Source of the DNA: Mycolicibacterium hassiacum DSM 44199
Lineage (GTDB): Bacteria > Actinomycetota > Actinomycetes > Mycobacteriales > Mycobacteriaceae
Assembly (NCBI RefSeq): GCF_900603025.1
Contig: NZ_LR026975.1
Location: forward strand, 2,294,001-2,358,000
Reading direction: 5' to 3'
Length of the DNA: 64,000 bases
The notes under the pieces were generated by a model that was not told the origin of the DNA, made no database searches, and saw only the letters and a program-made list of their open reading frames with translations. The position numbers and the translations under genes are program-made. Shown piece by piece: positions 34,259-48,557 of the stretch. Position 1 is the first letter of the stretch. Every line of letters starts with the position of its first letter.

Positions 34259-34975
34259 CTATCCGGTGGCGGCGGGCTGCGCGGCGCGGCCGAAGAACAA
34301 CCCCGCGGTGATGAGCACCAGCGACGCCGCGTAGAGCCACCAGATCGGCACCGCCAGCGCCTCCGAGCCGAGGACGAACGTGTTGATGCCGATCATGGTG
34401 TCCGACACCGCGAAGCACACCGCCCCCAGCGCGGTCCACGGCGTCGGCAGCCGGGCCAGCAGCGCCGCGCACACCATCGCGCCCAGCACCGCGATGTAGG
34501 CGGTCACCGGCGCCGCCATGCCCTCGTCGAGCAGCCGCGGCCAGAACCATACCAGCAAGCCGGCGCAGGTGAGCACGGTGACCACGACGCCGATCAGGCG
34601 CGGGGTGGACCGGGTGGCCAACGGCACCAGCGCGGTGAGGAAGCACAGATGCGCGACCAGGAAGGCGGCCAGGCCCAGCACGAACGACGGCTCCCACCAC
34701 GGCAGCGCCAGTAGGAAGTCGCCGATCGCGGAGAACACCAGGGCGCCGACCAGCCACCGGCGTTCCCGGGCGATGGGGTGCGCCAGCGCGGCCGCCGCCA
34801 GCAGCACCGCGGTCAGCGCCTTGACCGCCGGCTGCAGCGGGAACTGGCCGGTCAGGTCGGCTCCGGCGGGCAGCCGCAGCGCGGTGGCGATGAGGAACAG
34901 GCCGTATCCGGCGCCGGCGACCACCGCCGCGGCCCACAGAAACCGCAGCCGTGGCGGTGCGTACGGTGTCTGCAT
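34259..34975 (-). CDS. YhhN / TMEM86 family membrane protein (lysoplasmalogenase-like)
   Basis: The 238-aa product is almost entirely hydrophobic, with about eight membrane helices, and contains the family's [15 protein letters not shown] and [10 protein letters not shown] segments with conserved acidic residues. Eukaryotic relatives hydrolyse lysoplasmalogens; the bacterial role is uncertain. ATG 34975 shares its bases with the divergent esterase start. Corresponds in position to Rv1401, next to priA. Confidence 0.82.
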   Translation of the reverse strand: MQTPYAPPRLRFLWAAAVVAGAGYGLFLIATALRLPAGADLTGQFPLQPAVKALTAVLLAAAALAHPIARERRWLVGALVFSAIGDFLLALPWWEPSFVLGLAAFLVAHLCFLTALVPLATRSTPRLIGVVVTVLTCAGLLVWFWPRLLDEGMAAPVTAYIAVLGAMVCAALLARLPTPWTALGAVCFAVSDTMIGINTFVLGSEALAVPIWWLYAASLVLITAGLFFGRAAQPAATG

Positions 34976-35921
34976 GTCCGTCGCTGTGGACCCCATTCTC
35001 CAGAAGGTACTGCACGCCTTTCCGATCCAGTTGACGACCGACGGCGGCCCGCAGGCCGCCCGCGAGCGGTTCCGCGAGATCCCGGTCCGCGACGCGCATC
35101 CGGAGGTGACCGCGCACGACCGCACCATCGACGGCCCGGCCGGGCCGATCCCGGTGCGGATCTACCGGCCGCCGGCGGTGCCCGAACCCGCCCCGGCGGT
35201 GGTGTTCCTGCACGGCGGCGGCTGGTCGGTGGGCGATCTGGACAGCTACGACGCGGTCGCGCGGCGGCATGCGGCGGGCGCGCACGCGGTGGTGGTGTCG
35301 GTGGACTACCGGCTCGCCCCCGAACATCCCTTCCCGGCCGCGGTCGACGACTCCTGGGCGGCCACCCGCTGGGTCGCCGGGCACGCCGACGACCTCGGTG
35401 TGGACCCGAATCGGCTTGCGGTGGCGGGCGATTCGGCGGGCGGCAACCTGGCCGCGGTGGTCGCGCAGCTGGCCCGGGAGGCGAGCGGGCCGCGGCTCGC
35501 GTTCCAGCTGCTGTGGTATCCGCCGACGACGTTCGACACCTCGATGCCGTCGTTCACCGAGAACGCCGAGGCGCCGGTGCTGACCACGGCCGGCTGCAAG
35601 GGCTACAGCCGCTGGTACATCACCGGGTTGGATCTGTCGGTGATCCCCCCGACGTTGGCGCCCGCCCGGGCCGCCGACTTCTCCGGGCTGCCGCCGGCCT
35701 ACATCGGCGTGGCGGGCCATGATCCGTTGCGCGACGACGGGATTCGCTACGGCCAGCTGCTGCGCGGCGCCGGGGTCCCGGTCGAGGTGCACAACGCGGC
35801 CGCGCTGGTGCACGCGTTCCTGTTCTTCGATCAGGTGGTGCCGGCGGCCACCGAGGCGACCGACCGCGGGTTGCGGGCCCTGCGGACCGCCCTGCACGGC
35901 CCGAGATCGACCCGACGCTGA
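34974..35921 (+). CDS. HSL-family alpha/beta hydrolase (LipI/NlhH-like esterase), copy 1
   Basis: Carboxylesterase of the hormone-sensitive-lipase family. The 315-aa product has the oxyanion motif HGGGW (80-84), nucleophile Ser154 in GDSAGG, the acid in GHDPLRDDG and the His in LVHAF. The N-terminal cap ([13 protein letters not shown]) is complete. The C-terminus reads ALHG then six unrelated residues, while copy 2 stops right after ALHG; see the junction finding. The ATG overlaps that of the divergent YhhN gene. Position matches lipI/nlhH of M. tuberculosis. Confidence 0.88.
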   Translation: MSVAVDPILQKVLHAFPIQLTTDGGPQAARERFREIPVRDAHPEVTAHDRTIDGPAGPIPVRIYRPPAVPEPAPAVVFLHGGGWSVGDLDSYDAVARRHAAGAHAVVVSVDYRLAPEHPFPAAVDDSWAATRWVAGHADDLGVDPNRLAVAGDSAGGNLAAVVAQLAREASGPRLAFQLLWYPPTTFDTSMPSFTENAEAPVLTTAGCKGYSRWYITGLDLSVIPPTLAPARAADFSGLPPAYIGVAGHDPLRDDGIRYGQLLRGAGVPVEVHNAAALVHAFLFFDQVVPAATEATDRGLRALRTALHGPRSTRR

Positions 35922-35968
35922 AGTCGCTGCTCGACGCGTTCCCGTTCACCTTCACCGCCGCGGACGGC

Positions 35969-36805
35969 GTGGCGGTGGCCCGGGAGAAGATGCGTCAGCT
36001 CAAGGTGCCGCCGGAGTTGCTGCCCGACGTGCGGACCGAGGACCGCACCATCGACGGCCCGGCCGGGCCGATCCCGGTGCGGGTCTACCGGCCGCCGACG
36101 GTGTCGAGGCCGGCCCCGGTGGTGGTGTTCTACCACGGCGGCGGGTGGGCGATCGGTGACCTGGACACCCACGACCCGGTGGCCCGGGCGCATGCGGTGA
36201 GCGCGGACGCGATCGTGGTGTCGGTGGACTACCGGCTCGCCCCCGAGCATCCGTTCCCGGCCGGTATCGAGGACTGCTGGGCCGCACTGCAGTGGGTCGG
36301 CCGGGTCGCGGTGGCCGGCGACTCGGCCGGCGGCAACATCTCGGCGGTGATGACCCAGCGGGCCCGCGACAACGGCGGCCCGCCGCTGGTGTTCCAGCTG
36401 CTGTGGTACCCGTCGACCACCGCCGACCTGTCGCTGCCGTCGTTCACCGAGAACGCCGACGCGCCGATCCTCGACAAGGACGTGATCGCCGCGTTCCTGC
36501 AGTGGTATCTGCCGCCCGAGGTGAACCTCGACGATCCGCGCAGCCTGCCGGTCACCCTGGCGCCGGCCAACGCGGCCGACCTGTCGAACCTGCCGCCGGC
36601 CTACATCGCTACCGCCGAACACGACCCGCTGCGCGACGACGGCGCCCGCTACGCCGAGTTGCTCAGGGCCGCCGGGGTGCGGGTCGAGTTGCACAACTCC
36701 CCCACCCTGGTGCACGGATTCGTCAGCTTCGCTCCGGTGGTGCCGGCCGCCGCGGAGGCCACCGAGCGGGGGCTGCGCGCGCTGCGCGCCGCACTGCACG
36801 GCTGA
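35969..36805 (+). CDS. HSL-family alpha/beta hydrolase (NlhH-like), copy 2; start lost and internal deletion, possibly a pseudogene
   Basis: Strongly similar to copy 1 and to M. tuberculosis NlhH, with [20 protein letters not shown] and LVHGF all present. Two defects: family-typical N-terminal residues [18 protein letters not shown] are encoded in frame from 35894 but no ATG, GTG or TTG precedes them, so the first usable start is GTG 35969, giving 278 aa without the cap; and about 12 residues are missing between ALQWVG and RVAVAGDS, just before the nucleophile strand. It might still be translated as a readthrough, from CTG, or not function at all. A strong hairpin follows. Confidence 0.7.
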   Translation: MAVAREKMRQLKVPPELLPDVRTEDRTIDGPAGPIPVRVYRPPTVSRPAPVVVFYHGGGWAIGDLDTHDPVARAHAVSADAIVVSVDYRLAPEHPFPAGIEDCWAALQWVGRVAVAGDSAGGNISAVMTQRARDNGGPPLVFQLLWYPSTTADLSLPSFTENADAPILDKDVIAAFLQWYLPPEVNLDDPRSLPVTLAPANAADLSNLPPAYIATAEHDPLRDDGARYAELLRAAGVRVELHNSPTLVHGFVSFAPVVPAAAEATERGLRALRAALHG

Positions 36806-36819
36806 CGACTCCTGCCCGA

Positions 36820-36869
36820 CAGACGCGAAAACCCCCTGATCACACCGGAATCAGGGGGTTTTGCGTCTG
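36820..36869. terminator. Bidirectional intrinsic terminator between esterase copy 2 and metK
   Basis: Stem of about 20 bp, CAGACGC(G)AAAACCCCCTGAT paired with ATCAGGGGGTTTTGCGTCTG, around a 9-nt loop at 36841-36849. The stem includes A4 and T4 runs on either side, so it can act for both converging genes. It is one of the few classical hairpins in this GC-rich window. Confidence 0.88.
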
Positions 36870-36886
36870 CTCGCCGGGAAGAAGAA

Positions 36887-38095
<1,209 letters not shown>

Positions 38096-38128
38096 AGTCT
38101 GATCCCTTCCCAACACTTAGGTTGCCAA

Positions 38129-38157
38129 ATTATATGTCCGTCCAGATGCACCAAAGC
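38129..38157 (-). promoter_or_regulatory. metK promoter with consensus -10 (TATAAT)
   Basis: On the minus strand TATAAT (38134-38129) is a perfect SigA -10, preceded 16-17 nt upstream by a weak -35 (CTTTGG region). It would give a leader of about 27 nt. The AT-rich patch stands out in this GC-rich sequence. Confidence 0.65.
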
Positions 38158-38207
38158 GCCCGACTCACCCACGCGCAACCTTTTGGCGCAGTGAATCTGA
38201 TCCCGGT

Positions 38208-39470
38208 TTATCCGCCGTGGTTCTGCAGAAGCGCCACGATGGCGTCCACGATACGGCTGGCCATCAAGGTTTTCGAACCGTGCTCCAGCGCGGTCTCGGC
38301 GCCGTCGGCCGCGAGCAGCCAACCGTCGTTGGTGTCCACCTCGAACGCCCGCTTCTCGCCGACCGCGTTGACCACGAGCAGATCGCAGCCCTTGCGCCGC
38401 AGCTTGGCGCGGGCGTAGGTCAGCACGTCGCCGTTGGCGTCGCCGGTCTCGGCGGCGAACCCCACGATCGCGCGCATGTTCGGCAGCTGCCCGTCGGCGC
38501 GGGCGCGCACCGCCCCGGCGAGCACGTCGTCGGTGCGGGTGAGCTCGATCGGCGGCGGCGCCACGTCGGGATCGGCGGACTTCTTGATCTTGCTGGTGTG
38601 GACCTGCGCGGGGCGGAAGTCGGCGACCGCGGCGGCCATCACCAGCACGTGCGCCTCGGGGGCGTGTTTGGACACCGCGTCCTTGAGCTGGGCGGCCGAC
38701 CCGATGCGCACCACGTGCACGCCGGCCGGATCGTCGAGCCCCACGGTGTTGCCCGCGATCAACGTCACCTCGGCGCCGCGCTGGGCCATCACCCGGGCCA
38801 CCGCATAGCCCTGCTTGCCGGAGCTGCGGTTGCCGATGAATCGCACCGGGTCGATGGGCTCGCGGGTGCCGCCCGCGGTGACGACGGCCTTCACCCCGGC
38901 CAGGTCGTGCGGCAGCGCGTCGGGCCGGTCCAGCAGCAGCTGGGCCAGCGTGGCGATCTCCTCCGGTTCGGGCATCCGCCCCGGTCCGGTGTCGGCGCCG
39001 GTGAGCCGCCCGGAGGCCGGCTCCAGCACCACCGCCCCGCGCCGGCGCAGGGTGGCGACGTTGTCCACCGTGGCCGGGTGCAGCCACATCTCGGTGTGCA
39101 TGGCCGGCACGAACATCACCGGACAGCGCGCGGTGAGCAGGGTGGCGGTCAGCAGGTCATCGGCGCGCCCGGTGGCCGCGCGGGCGAGCACGTCCGCGGT
39201 GGCCGGGGCGACCACCACCAGATCGGCCTGCTGGCCCAGCCGCACGTGCGGAACCTCGTGCACGTCGGTCCAGACGTCGGTGTGGACCGGGTTCCCGGAC
39301 AGCGCCTCGAAGGTGGCCGCGCCGACGAACCGCAGCGCGGACTCGGTGGGGATGACCCGTACGGAATGCCCGGCCTCGGTGAGCTGACGCACGACCGTCG
39401 CTGCCTTGTAAGCGGCGATACCACCGGCGACGCCGACGACGATGCGTTTGGGGATCCGCTTGGGCTCCAT
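38208..39470 (-). CDS. coaBC: Bifunctional phosphopantothenoylcysteine decarboxylase / phosphopantothenate-cysteine ligase
   Basis: Two steps of coenzyme A synthesis. The 420-aa product has the flavoprotein CoaC domain (VGVAGGIAAYKA at 12-23, the PAMHTEMW substrate-binding motif) and the CTP-dependent CoaB domain (VTAGGTREPIDPVRFIGNRSSGKQG and VGFAAETG). ATG start. It follows rpoZ and precedes metK as in M. tuberculosis (dfp). Confidence 0.96.
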   Translation of the reverse strand: MEPKRIPKRIVVGVAGGIAAYKAATVVRQLTEAGHSVRVIPTESALRFVGAATFEALSGNPVHTDVWTDVHEVPHVRLGQQADLVVVAPATADVLARAATGRADDLLTATLLTARCPVMFVPAMHTEMWLHPATVDNVATLRRRGAVVLEPASGRLTGADTGPGRMPEPEEIATLAQLLLDRPDALPHDLAGVKAVVTAGGTREPIDPVRFIGNRSSGKQGYAVARVMAQRGAEVTLIAGNTVGLDDPAGVHVVRIGSAAQLKDAVSKHAPEAHVLVMAAAVADFRPAQVHTSKIKKSADPDVAPPPIELTRTDDVLAGAVRARADGQLPNMRAIVGFAAETGDANGDVLTYARAKLRRKGCDLLVVNAVGEKRAFEVDTNDGWLLAADGAETALEHGSKTLMASRIVDAIVALLQNHGG

Positions 39471-39488
39471 TACGGGCCGATCCTGCCC

Positions 39489-39800
39489 CTACTCGCCCTC
39501 GGTGTGCTCGAGCAGGTCGGCGTGGATCTCGCGGAGCGCGATCGACAGGGGCTTCTCGTGCAGACCGGGTTCGACCAGGGGGCCGACGTATTCGAGGATG
39601 CCGTCGCCGAGCTGGTTGTAGTAGTCGTTGATCTGGCGGGCCCGCTTGGCCGCGAAGATTACCAGCGCGTACTTGCTCGACACGCGTTCGAGCAGCTCGT
39701 CGATGGGCGGGTTGGTCAGGCCGATCGGGGGGTCGTAGGCGACGGTCGACTTGGCGGTGCCGTCGCCGCCCACCTGGGTATCGGCATGCGAGGTGCTCAC
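39489..39800 (-). CDS. rpoZ: RNA polymerase omega subunit
   Basis: Small subunit that helps assemble beta-prime. The 103 residues have the omega core [32 protein letters not shown] 39800 is chosen because AGGAG lies 9 nt upstream; the open frame extends to 39818. It is between gmk and coaBC in a conserved operon. Confidence 0.95.
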   Translation of the reverse strand: MSTSHADTQVGGDGTAKSTVAYDPPIGLTNPPIDELLERVSSKYALVIFAAKRARQINDYYNQLGDGILEYVGPLVEPGLHEKPLSIALREIHADLLEHTEGE

Positions 39801-39883
39801 GTGGAAGTCTCCTGGCAATCAGCGTGGAAATTTCGGGACTGGCGGACCCGGGGCGCCGCGGGGCGCTGGTCTGTGATGGGCCG

Positions 39884-40459
39884 TCAGCTGGGGGCCACCA
39901 GCAAGGATACCAATTCCGAGCAGGCGGCCTCCAAATCCTGGTTGACCACGACCACGTCGAAGTCGCCCTGGGCCGCGAGTTCTTCGCGTGCCGTCGCCAG
40001 CCGACGCTCGATCACCTCCGGGCTCTCGGTGCCGCGGCCGACGAGGCGCTTCTCGAGTTCCTCCCAGCTCGGCGGGGCCAGGAACACGCTCGTCACCTCG
40101 GGCATGGCGCGTTTGACCGCCCGCGCCCCGGCCAGGTCGACCTCGATCAGCACCGGCCGACCCGCTGCGGTGGCCTCGCGGATCGGTGCCGCCGGCGTCC
40201 CGGAACGGTGGAGGCCGCCGTGTATCTCCGCCCATTCCAGCAGGGCGCCACTGTCGATGAGCTGCTGGAACCGCTCCTCGGATACGAACGAGTAGTCGAC
40301 GCCGTCGACCTCGCCCGGGCGCGGGGCCCGGGTGGTGACGGACACGCTGAAGTACAGGTCGGGAATGCGATCGCGCAGACAGCGCACGATCGTCGACTTC
40401 CCGACGGCGGAGGGACCGGACAGCACAACCACCCGCCCGGCCCCTCGGCCGGCGTTCAA
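39884..40459 (-). CDS. gmk: Guanylate kinase
   Basis: Phosphorylates GMP. The 191-aa protein has the P-loop GPSAVGKST (15-23), the GMP-binding [15 protein letters not shown] segment and the lid [17 protein letters not shown]. The TTG start is preceded by GAGGGC at 9 nt; a downstream start is not likely because the P-loop follows closely. 13 nt after mihF. Confidence 0.94.
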   Translation of the reverse strand: MNAGRGAGRVVVLSGPSAVGKSTIVRCLRDRIPDLYFSVSVTTRAPRPGEVDGVDYSFVSEERFQQLIDSGALLEWAEIHGGLHRSGTPAAPIREATAAGRPVLIEVDLAGARAVKRAMPEVTSVFLAPPSWEELEKRLVGRGTESPEVIERRLATAREELAAQGDFDVVVVNQDLEAACSELVSLLVAPS

Positions 40460-40472
40460 TTCCGACTAGCCC

Positions 40473-40790
40473 TCAGGCCTGGTCGAACTTTTCCAGCAGC
40501 GCCTTGCGCTGACGGTCTCCCAGGCCCCGCAGGCGCCGCGTCGGGGCGATCTCGAGCTCGGTCATGATCTCCTGAGCCTTGACCTTGCCCACCTTGGGCA
40601 GCGCCTCCAGCAGCGCCGAGACCTTCATCTTGCCCAGGACCTCATCGGTCTCGGCGTCCTTCAGCACCTGCTTGAGGCTGGTGCCGCCACGCTTCAGCCG
40701 ATCCTTGAGCTCGGCACGCGCTCGACGTGCGGCGGCAGCCTTCTCCAACGCTGCCGCGCGCTGTTCGTCGGTCAACTGGGGAAGGGCCAC
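40473..40790 (-). CDS. mihF: Mycobacterial integration host factor mIHF
   Basis: Nucleoid-associated, DNA-bending protein essential in M. tuberculosis and required for L5 phage integration. The 105 residues match mIHF closely (ALPQLTDEQRAAALEKAA to LGDRQRKALLEKF), including the helix-hairpin-helix near LPKVGKVKAQEIM. GTG 40790 is preferred; an open frame continues upstream to 40901, as in the longer old annotation of Rv1388, but lacks conservation and a ribosome binding site. Confidence 0.94.
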   Translation of the reverse strand: MALPQLTDEQRAAALEKAAAARRARAELKDRLKRGGTSLKQVLKDAETDEVLGKMKVSALLEALPKVGKVKAQEIMTELEIAPTRRLRGLGDRQRKALLEKFDQA

Positions 40791-41348
40791 GGGTTCCTCC
40801 GTCTCGTCACCATCAATGTTTCTGCCTCGGCCGACCGAGAAGCCTCGGAACAGCCAGCGACGACGACCGTACCCACGCTGCCCGATGAAAGCGAACCCCA
40901 CCCCCGGGTTCGACCCCCAAAAGCCCAGCGTGTAAGGCCGCGCGCGGCCCCGCGCGGACCCGGCCGCCGGTCGGCCCGCCCCGGCCCGCCGCGGCGTTTG
41001 CTAGGACGTATCCGCCTGGTAGTCAACGATTTTCAGGCACCCGCCGGAGACGCTCCGCGTCGCCGGGCGTGACTCGGACCACATACCGGCGGTCCGGAGC
41101 GGGCCGGAAAAGAAAATTTTGCCTGGTCACGCGTCTCGGGCGTGTCGCGCCGCGGCCGGCCGCCGGGAGCGCCGGATGCGCGGCGCGTCATCTGGATCCA
41201 GTCCAGGTTCGGCCGGATTCCCGGGCCGGTCCAAGCTGTGATGAAAGTTAGCCGTGTGACTGATGAGACTGATGTGTTCTGTGTGACTACAGCCGGCGGC
41301 GACGCGATTCCCGCCCCCGATCTCGCCCCGGGCCCGGCCACCGGCGGT
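40791..41348. other. 558-nt intergenic region upstream of mihF
   Basis: No gene that I can support lies here. It contains the probable mihF promoter, a long GC-rich leader with a perfect palindrome GGCCGCGCGCGGCC (about 40942-40955), and short direct repeats (GTGTGACT twice near 41250-41290). In M. tuberculosis this position is occupied by PE15/PPE20, which are missing here. Confidence 0.6.
40998..41026 (-). promoter_or_regulatory. Probable mihF-gmk-rpoZ promoter
   Basis: TTGACT (41026-41021) and TAGCAA (41003-40998) on the minus strand are spaced by exactly 17 nt. The -35 is near-consensus. The leader would be about 200 nt, long for a mycobacterial gene. Confidence 0.5.
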
Positions 41349-42188
41349 TCAGGCCAGGTGGGCGACCGCGTCGCGGAAGCGCTCCGCCGCGGCCCGCACC
41401 GCGGCGACATCGGGCCCGGCGCGCAGCACGTCGCGCGACACCGCGGGCAGCAACTGGCCGGGCCGGGCCCCGGCGAACCCGCCCAGCGCCTCCGGACGCC
41501 CGCCCTGGGCGCCCACCCCGGGGACCAGCACCGGGCCGCCCAGCGCGCTCACATCGGGCGGATCGGCGAGGGTGGCCCCCACCACCACCCCGACGGATCC
41601 GAGCCGGTCCCGACCACCCTCGACCGCGCCGCCGACCGCCCGGTTGACCCCGGCGGCGGCGTCGACGATCGCCTGCGCGACAGTGCGGCCGCCGGCGACC
41701 GCCCGCTGCACGCTCGCCCCCTCCGGGTTCGACGTCGCCGCCAGCACGAACACCCCGCGCCCGGTGGCCAGTGCGGTGTCCAGCAGCGGCCGCAGCGACC
41801 CGAAACCCAGATACGGTGAGGCGGTCACCGCGTCGGCGGCCAGCGGTGAGTCCCCGGCCCAGGCCCGCGCGTACGCGGCCATCGTCGAGCCGATGTCGCC
41901 GCGTTTGGCGTCGGCCAGCACCAGCACACCCTGCTCCCGCAACGCCACGATGGTGCGCTCCAGCACCGCGAAGCCGGCCGCCCCGTACTGTTCGAAGAAC
42001 GCCACCTGCGGTTTGACGATCGCGAAGTCGGCGTAGGCCTGCACGCACACGTCGCAGAACCGCTGCAGGCCGTCCGCGTCGGCGGTCAGCCCCCAGGCCG
42101 CCAGCAGCTCGGCGTGCGGATCGATGCCGGGGCACAGCGGCCCCCGCCGCGCCACCGCATCGGCCAGCCGGGCCCCGAAACCGGTCAC
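41349..42188 (-). CDS. pyrF: Orotidine 5'-phosphate decarboxylase
   Basis: Final step to UMP. The 279-aa product is of the longer actinobacterial PyrF type, with the catalytic Asp/Lys cluster in [17 protein letters not shown] (about residues 92-108). GTG start. It follows carB by 13 nt and ends the pyrimidine operon. Confidence 0.95.
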   Translation of the reverse strand: MTGFGARLADAVARRGPLCPGIDPHAELLAAWGLTADADGLQRFCDVCVQAYADFAIVKPQVAFFEQYGAAGFAVLERTIVALREQGVLVLADAKRGDIGSTMAAYARAWAGDSPLAADAVTASPYLGFGSLRPLLDTALATGRGVFVLAATSNPEGASVQRAVAGGRTVAQAIVDAAAGVNRAVGGAVEGGRDRLGSVGVVVGATLADPPDVSALGGPVLVPGVGAQGGRPEALGGFAGARPGQLLPAVSRDVLRAGPDVAAVRAAAERFRDAVAHLA

Positions 42189-42201
42189 CGCCCCGACCCC
42201 G

Positions 42202-45540
<3,339 letters not shown>

Positions 45541-45605
45541 CGTCTAGTGGTCCTTTCTGTCGCGTGCGTGCGGGCTCGTGACCGCGGCGACACGGGTGAG
45601 CGCCA

Positions 45606-46727
45606 TCAGTCGTGCTCCCCCGCCATCAGGTCGACGAACTTGTCGAACAGGTCGTTGGCGTCGTGCGGGCCGGCGGCCGCCTCGGGGTGGTACTGCACCG
45701 AGAACGCGCGCCCGTTGAGCAGCCGGATGCCTTCCACCACACCGTCGTTGGCGCAGGTGTGGCTGACCTCGGCCGGGCCGAACGGGGTGTCGAACCGCTC
45801 CCCCGCCTCCCCTTCGAGGGCGAACCCGTGATTCTGCGCGGTGATCGCCACCCGGCCGGTGGCGTGGTCGATGACCGGCACGTTGATCCCGCGGTGCCCG
45901 AACACCATCTTGTAGGTCTTGCGGCCCAGCGCCCGGCCCAGGATCTGGTTGCCGAAACAGATGCCGAACAACGGGATCCCGGCGTCGAGCACCGCGCGGG
46001 TGACCTCGACGACATGGGTCACGGCCGCCGGGTCACCGGGCCCGTTGGACAGGAACACCCCGTGCGGTTTGAGGTCGGTGATCTCGTCGAAGGTGACCGT
46101 CGACGGCAGCACATGGGTGCGGATGCCGCGGGCGGCGAAGTTGCGCGGCGTGTTGGTCTTGATCCCCAGGTCGATCGCCGCGACGGTGAAGCGGTGCGGC
46201 CCAACGGGTTCCACCACATAGGCGGCGTCGGTGCTGACCTCGTCGGCCAAGTTCGCGCCCAGCATCGGCGGCTGGTTGCGGACCCGGTCGAGCAGCTCGT
46301 CGACCGGGGCCAGCGCGTCACCGGAGAAGATCCCGGCCTTCATCGACCCGAAGTTGCGCAGATGCCGCACCAGCGCACGGGTGTCGATGCCGGCGATGCC
46401 GACGATGCCCTGGCGCACCAGTTCCTCGTCGAGGGTGCGGGTGGCGCGCCAGTTCGACGCCCGCGGCGACGGGTCGCGCACCGCGTAGCCGGCCACCCAG
46501 ATCTGCTCGCCGCGGCTCTCGGAGTCCTCGTCGTTCCAGCCGGTGTTGCCGATCTGCGGGGCGGTGGCCACCACGATCTGGCGGTGATAGCTGGGGTCGG
46601 TCAGCGTCTCCTGGTAACCGGACATGCCGGTGGAGAACACCGCCTCGCCCAGGGTCTGGCCGATGGCGCCGAACGGGGTGCCGGTGAACACCCGGCCGTC
46701 TTCGAGAACCAGGACCGCCTTGCTCAT
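45606..46727 (-). CDS. carA: Carbamoyl-phosphate synthase, small (glutaminase) subunit
   Basis: Releases ammonia from glutamine for CarB. The 373-aa product ends in a class I glutamine amidotransferase domain with the nucleophile Cys in [10 protein letters not shown] and the catalytic His-Glu in [13 protein letters not shown] overlaps the stop of the preceding membrane protein gene. Confidence 0.97.
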   Translation of the reverse strand: MSKAVLVLEDGRVFTGTPFGAIGQTLGEAVFSTGMSGYQETLTDPSYHRQIVVATAPQIGNTGWNDEDSESRGEQIWVAGYAVRDPSPRASNWRATRTLDEELVRQGIVGIAGIDTRALVRHLRNFGSMKAGIFSGDALAPVDELLDRVRNQPPMLGANLADEVSTDAAYVVEPVGPHRFTVAAIDLGIKTNTPRNFAARGIRTHVLPSTVTFDEITDLKPHGVFLSNGPGDPAAVTHVVEVTRAVLDAGIPLFGICFGNQILGRALGRKTYKMVFGHRGINVPVIDHATGRVAITAQNHGFALEGEAGERFDTPFGPAEVSHTCANDGVVEGIRLLNGRAFSVQYHPEAAAGPHDANDLFDKFVDLMAGEHD

Positions 46728-47221
46728 GCCGCCCCCAACCAGGCCGCGTAGTCGTCGCGGTTGTCGGCGCGGAACCCGGTGTCGATCTCCACGCCCGACG
46801 GCAGCCGCCAGCGGATGGCGAGGATCCCCTCGTGGGTCAACGCCTTGCCGGCGAGGCTCTTCTCGGTGCGGATCTCGGTGATCGACTCGTCGGGTATCCA
46901 GATCGGGCCTGCGCCGGTGCGCTGCAACATGATTCCTTCGGGGTAGCGGGTCAGCACGGCTTTGTGGCGAAAGCCGAGGTCGCCGACGGCGACACGGTCG
47001 TTCCAGTGGGGCACCAGTGTGCTGCCCACATAGAGGCCTCTGGTCGGCGGCACGATGGCCGGGCCGACGGTGTCGGGCAGCGGTGGCAGCGCACCGATCA
47101 GCGCGGCCTGACGCTCGGCACGCCGGCGCCAGCCGCGCAGCATCAACTGGATGACGACCGCGATCGCCACGACCACGATCGCGGCCATGATCAGCGACCC
47201 CACCAGGGTACCCGTATTCAT
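46724..47221 (-). CDS. Membrane-anchored PH-like protein of the pyr operon (Rv1382-like)
   Basis: The 165-aa product has one N-terminal membrane helix (about 7-28), a basic segment, and a globular beta-rich domain ([15 protein letters not shown] onward). Function is unknown. It is embedded between pyrC and carA, overlapping carA by four bases, in the same position as Rv1382, so expression follows pyrimidine need. Confidence 0.85.
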   Translation of the reverse strand: MNTGTLVGSLIMAAIVVVAIAVVIQLMLRGWRRRAERQAALIGALPPLPDTVGPAIVPPTRGLYVGSTLVPHWNDRVAVGDLGFRHKAVLTRYPEGIMLQRTGAGPIWIPDESITEIRTEKSLAGKALTHEGILAIRWRLPSGVEIDTGFRADNRDDYAAWLGAA

Positions 47222-47249
47222 GCGCCTACCACCTCCGGCGTTCGGCCGG

Positions 47250-48557
47250 TCATACCGGGCACTTCCCGTCGCGGGCGGTCACCTTGCCCCGCAGCATGGT
47301 CAACGTCACGGTGGCGGGCAGTTCCATGGCCTCGTACGGGGTGTTGTTCGCCCGGCTCGCCAGCGCCGCGCCCTCGACGGTCCAGGTGGCGTCCGGGTCC
47401 ACCACGGTCAGGTTCGCCGGTTCGCCGACCGCCAGTGGGCGGCCCTGATCGGGCAGACCGACGATGCGCGCCGGGTTCTCGCTCATCACCCGCGCCACGT
47501 CCCGCCAGCTCAGCAGGCCCGGGCGGACCATGGTCTCGACCACCACCGACAGCGCGGTCTGCAGCCCGAGCATGCCCGGCCGGGCCGCGGAGAACTCGCA
47601 GCACTTCTCGTGTTCGGCGTGTGGGGCGTGGTCGGTGGCCACGCAGTCGACGATCCCCTCGGCCAGCGCCTGCCGCAGCGCCTCGACATCGGAGCGCTCC
47701 CGCAGCGGCGGATTCACCCGGTTACGGCCGTCGTAGTCGACCAGCCGGCTGTCGTCGAGCATCAGGTGATGCGGGGTCACCTCGGCAGTGATCGAAATCC
47801 CCTGCTGCTTCGCCCATTTGAGGATCTCGACGGTGCCGGCGGTGGAGGCGTGGCAGATGTGCACCCGCGCGCCCGCGTCCCGGGCCAGCAGCGCGTCCCG
47901 GGCGACGATGGCCTCCTCGGCGGCCCGCGGCCAGCCGGTCAGGCCCAGCTTGGCGGCGGTGGGACCCTCGTGGGCGACCGCGCCGACGGTCAGCCGCGGC
48001 TCCTCGGCGTGCTGGGCGATCAGCACCCCGAGCCCCCGGGCGTACTCCAGGGCACGGCGCATGATCAGCGGATCGTGCACGCACATGCCGTCGTCGGAGA
48101 ACATCCTCACCTGCGCGGCGCCGGCGGCCATCAGGCCCATCTCGGTGAGCTGGGTGCCGGCCAGGCCCACGGTGACCGCGCCGACCGGGTGCACGTCGAC
48201 CAGCCCGACCTGCTGACCGCGCTGCCACACATGGTCGGTGACCACCGGGCTGTCGGCCACCGGGTCGGTGTTGGCCATCGCGAACACCGCCGTGTAGCCA
48301 CCCAGAGCGGCTGCGGCCGAACCGGTTTCGATGTCCTCGGCGTATTCGCGGCCGGGTTCGCGCAGATGGGTGTGCAGGTCCACGAATCCGGGCAGCAGGA
48401 TCTGACCGGCGCCGTCGAACACGTCGGCGCCGTCCGGGATGTCCAGGTCCGGTCCGATCTCGGCGATCTGACCGTCGGCGATGCGCACATCGACCGGGTC
48501 GCCCTCCCCGTAGGGCCGCACCCTGCGGATCACCACCGGCTGACTGTTGGCCGTCAC
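47250..48557 (-). CDS. pyrC: Dihydroorotase
   Basis: Cyclises carbamoyl aspartate to dihydroorotate. The 435-aa product is a class I dihydroorotase with the zinc motif [10 protein letters not shown] (about residues 59-68), HICHAST and the catalytic Asp in ATDHAPH. The GTG start overlaps the pyrB stop (GTGA). Confidence 0.96.
   Translation of the reverse strand: MTANSQPVVIRRVRPYGEGDPVDVRIADGQIAEIGPDLDIPDGADVFDGAGQILLPGFVDLHTHLREPGREYAEDIETGSAAAALGGYTAVFAMANTDPVADSPVVTDHVWQRGQQVGLVDVHPVGAVTVGLAGTQLTEMGLMAAGAAQVRMFSDDGMCVHDPLIMRRALEYARGLGVLIAQHAEEPRLTVGAVAHEGPTAAKLGLTGWPRAAEEAIVARDALLARDAGARVHICHASTAGTVEILKWAKQQGISITAEVTPHHLMLDDSRLVDYDGRNRVNPPLRERSDVEALRQALAEGIVDCVATDHAPHAEHEKCCEFSAARPGMLGLQTALSVVVETMVRPGLLSWRDVARVMSENPARIVGLPDQGRPLAVGEPANLTVVDPDATWTVEGAALASRANNTPYEAMELPATVTLTMLRGKVTARDGKCPV

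Noticed and set aside
30335..34714. 1459-codon plus-strand open frame across DUF2207 and priA
   Set aside because: Low-complexity composition with no recognisable domain; the opposite strand holds recognisable proteins with ribosome binding sites.
32229..35897. 1222-codon minus-strand open frame
   Set aside because: Runs through priA in another frame and antisense through esterase copy 1; composition is Arg/Gly/Ala-rich shadow.
38096..38207. Possible SAM riboswitch upstream of metK
   Set aside because: The leader predicted from the TATAAT is only about 27 nt, too short for a known SAM aptamer, and no conserved helices were seen.
40472..40901. Longer mIHF start giving 142 residues
   Set aside because: The extra N-terminus is not conserved-looking and GTG 40790 has the ribosome binding site and matches the experimentally used mIHF start.
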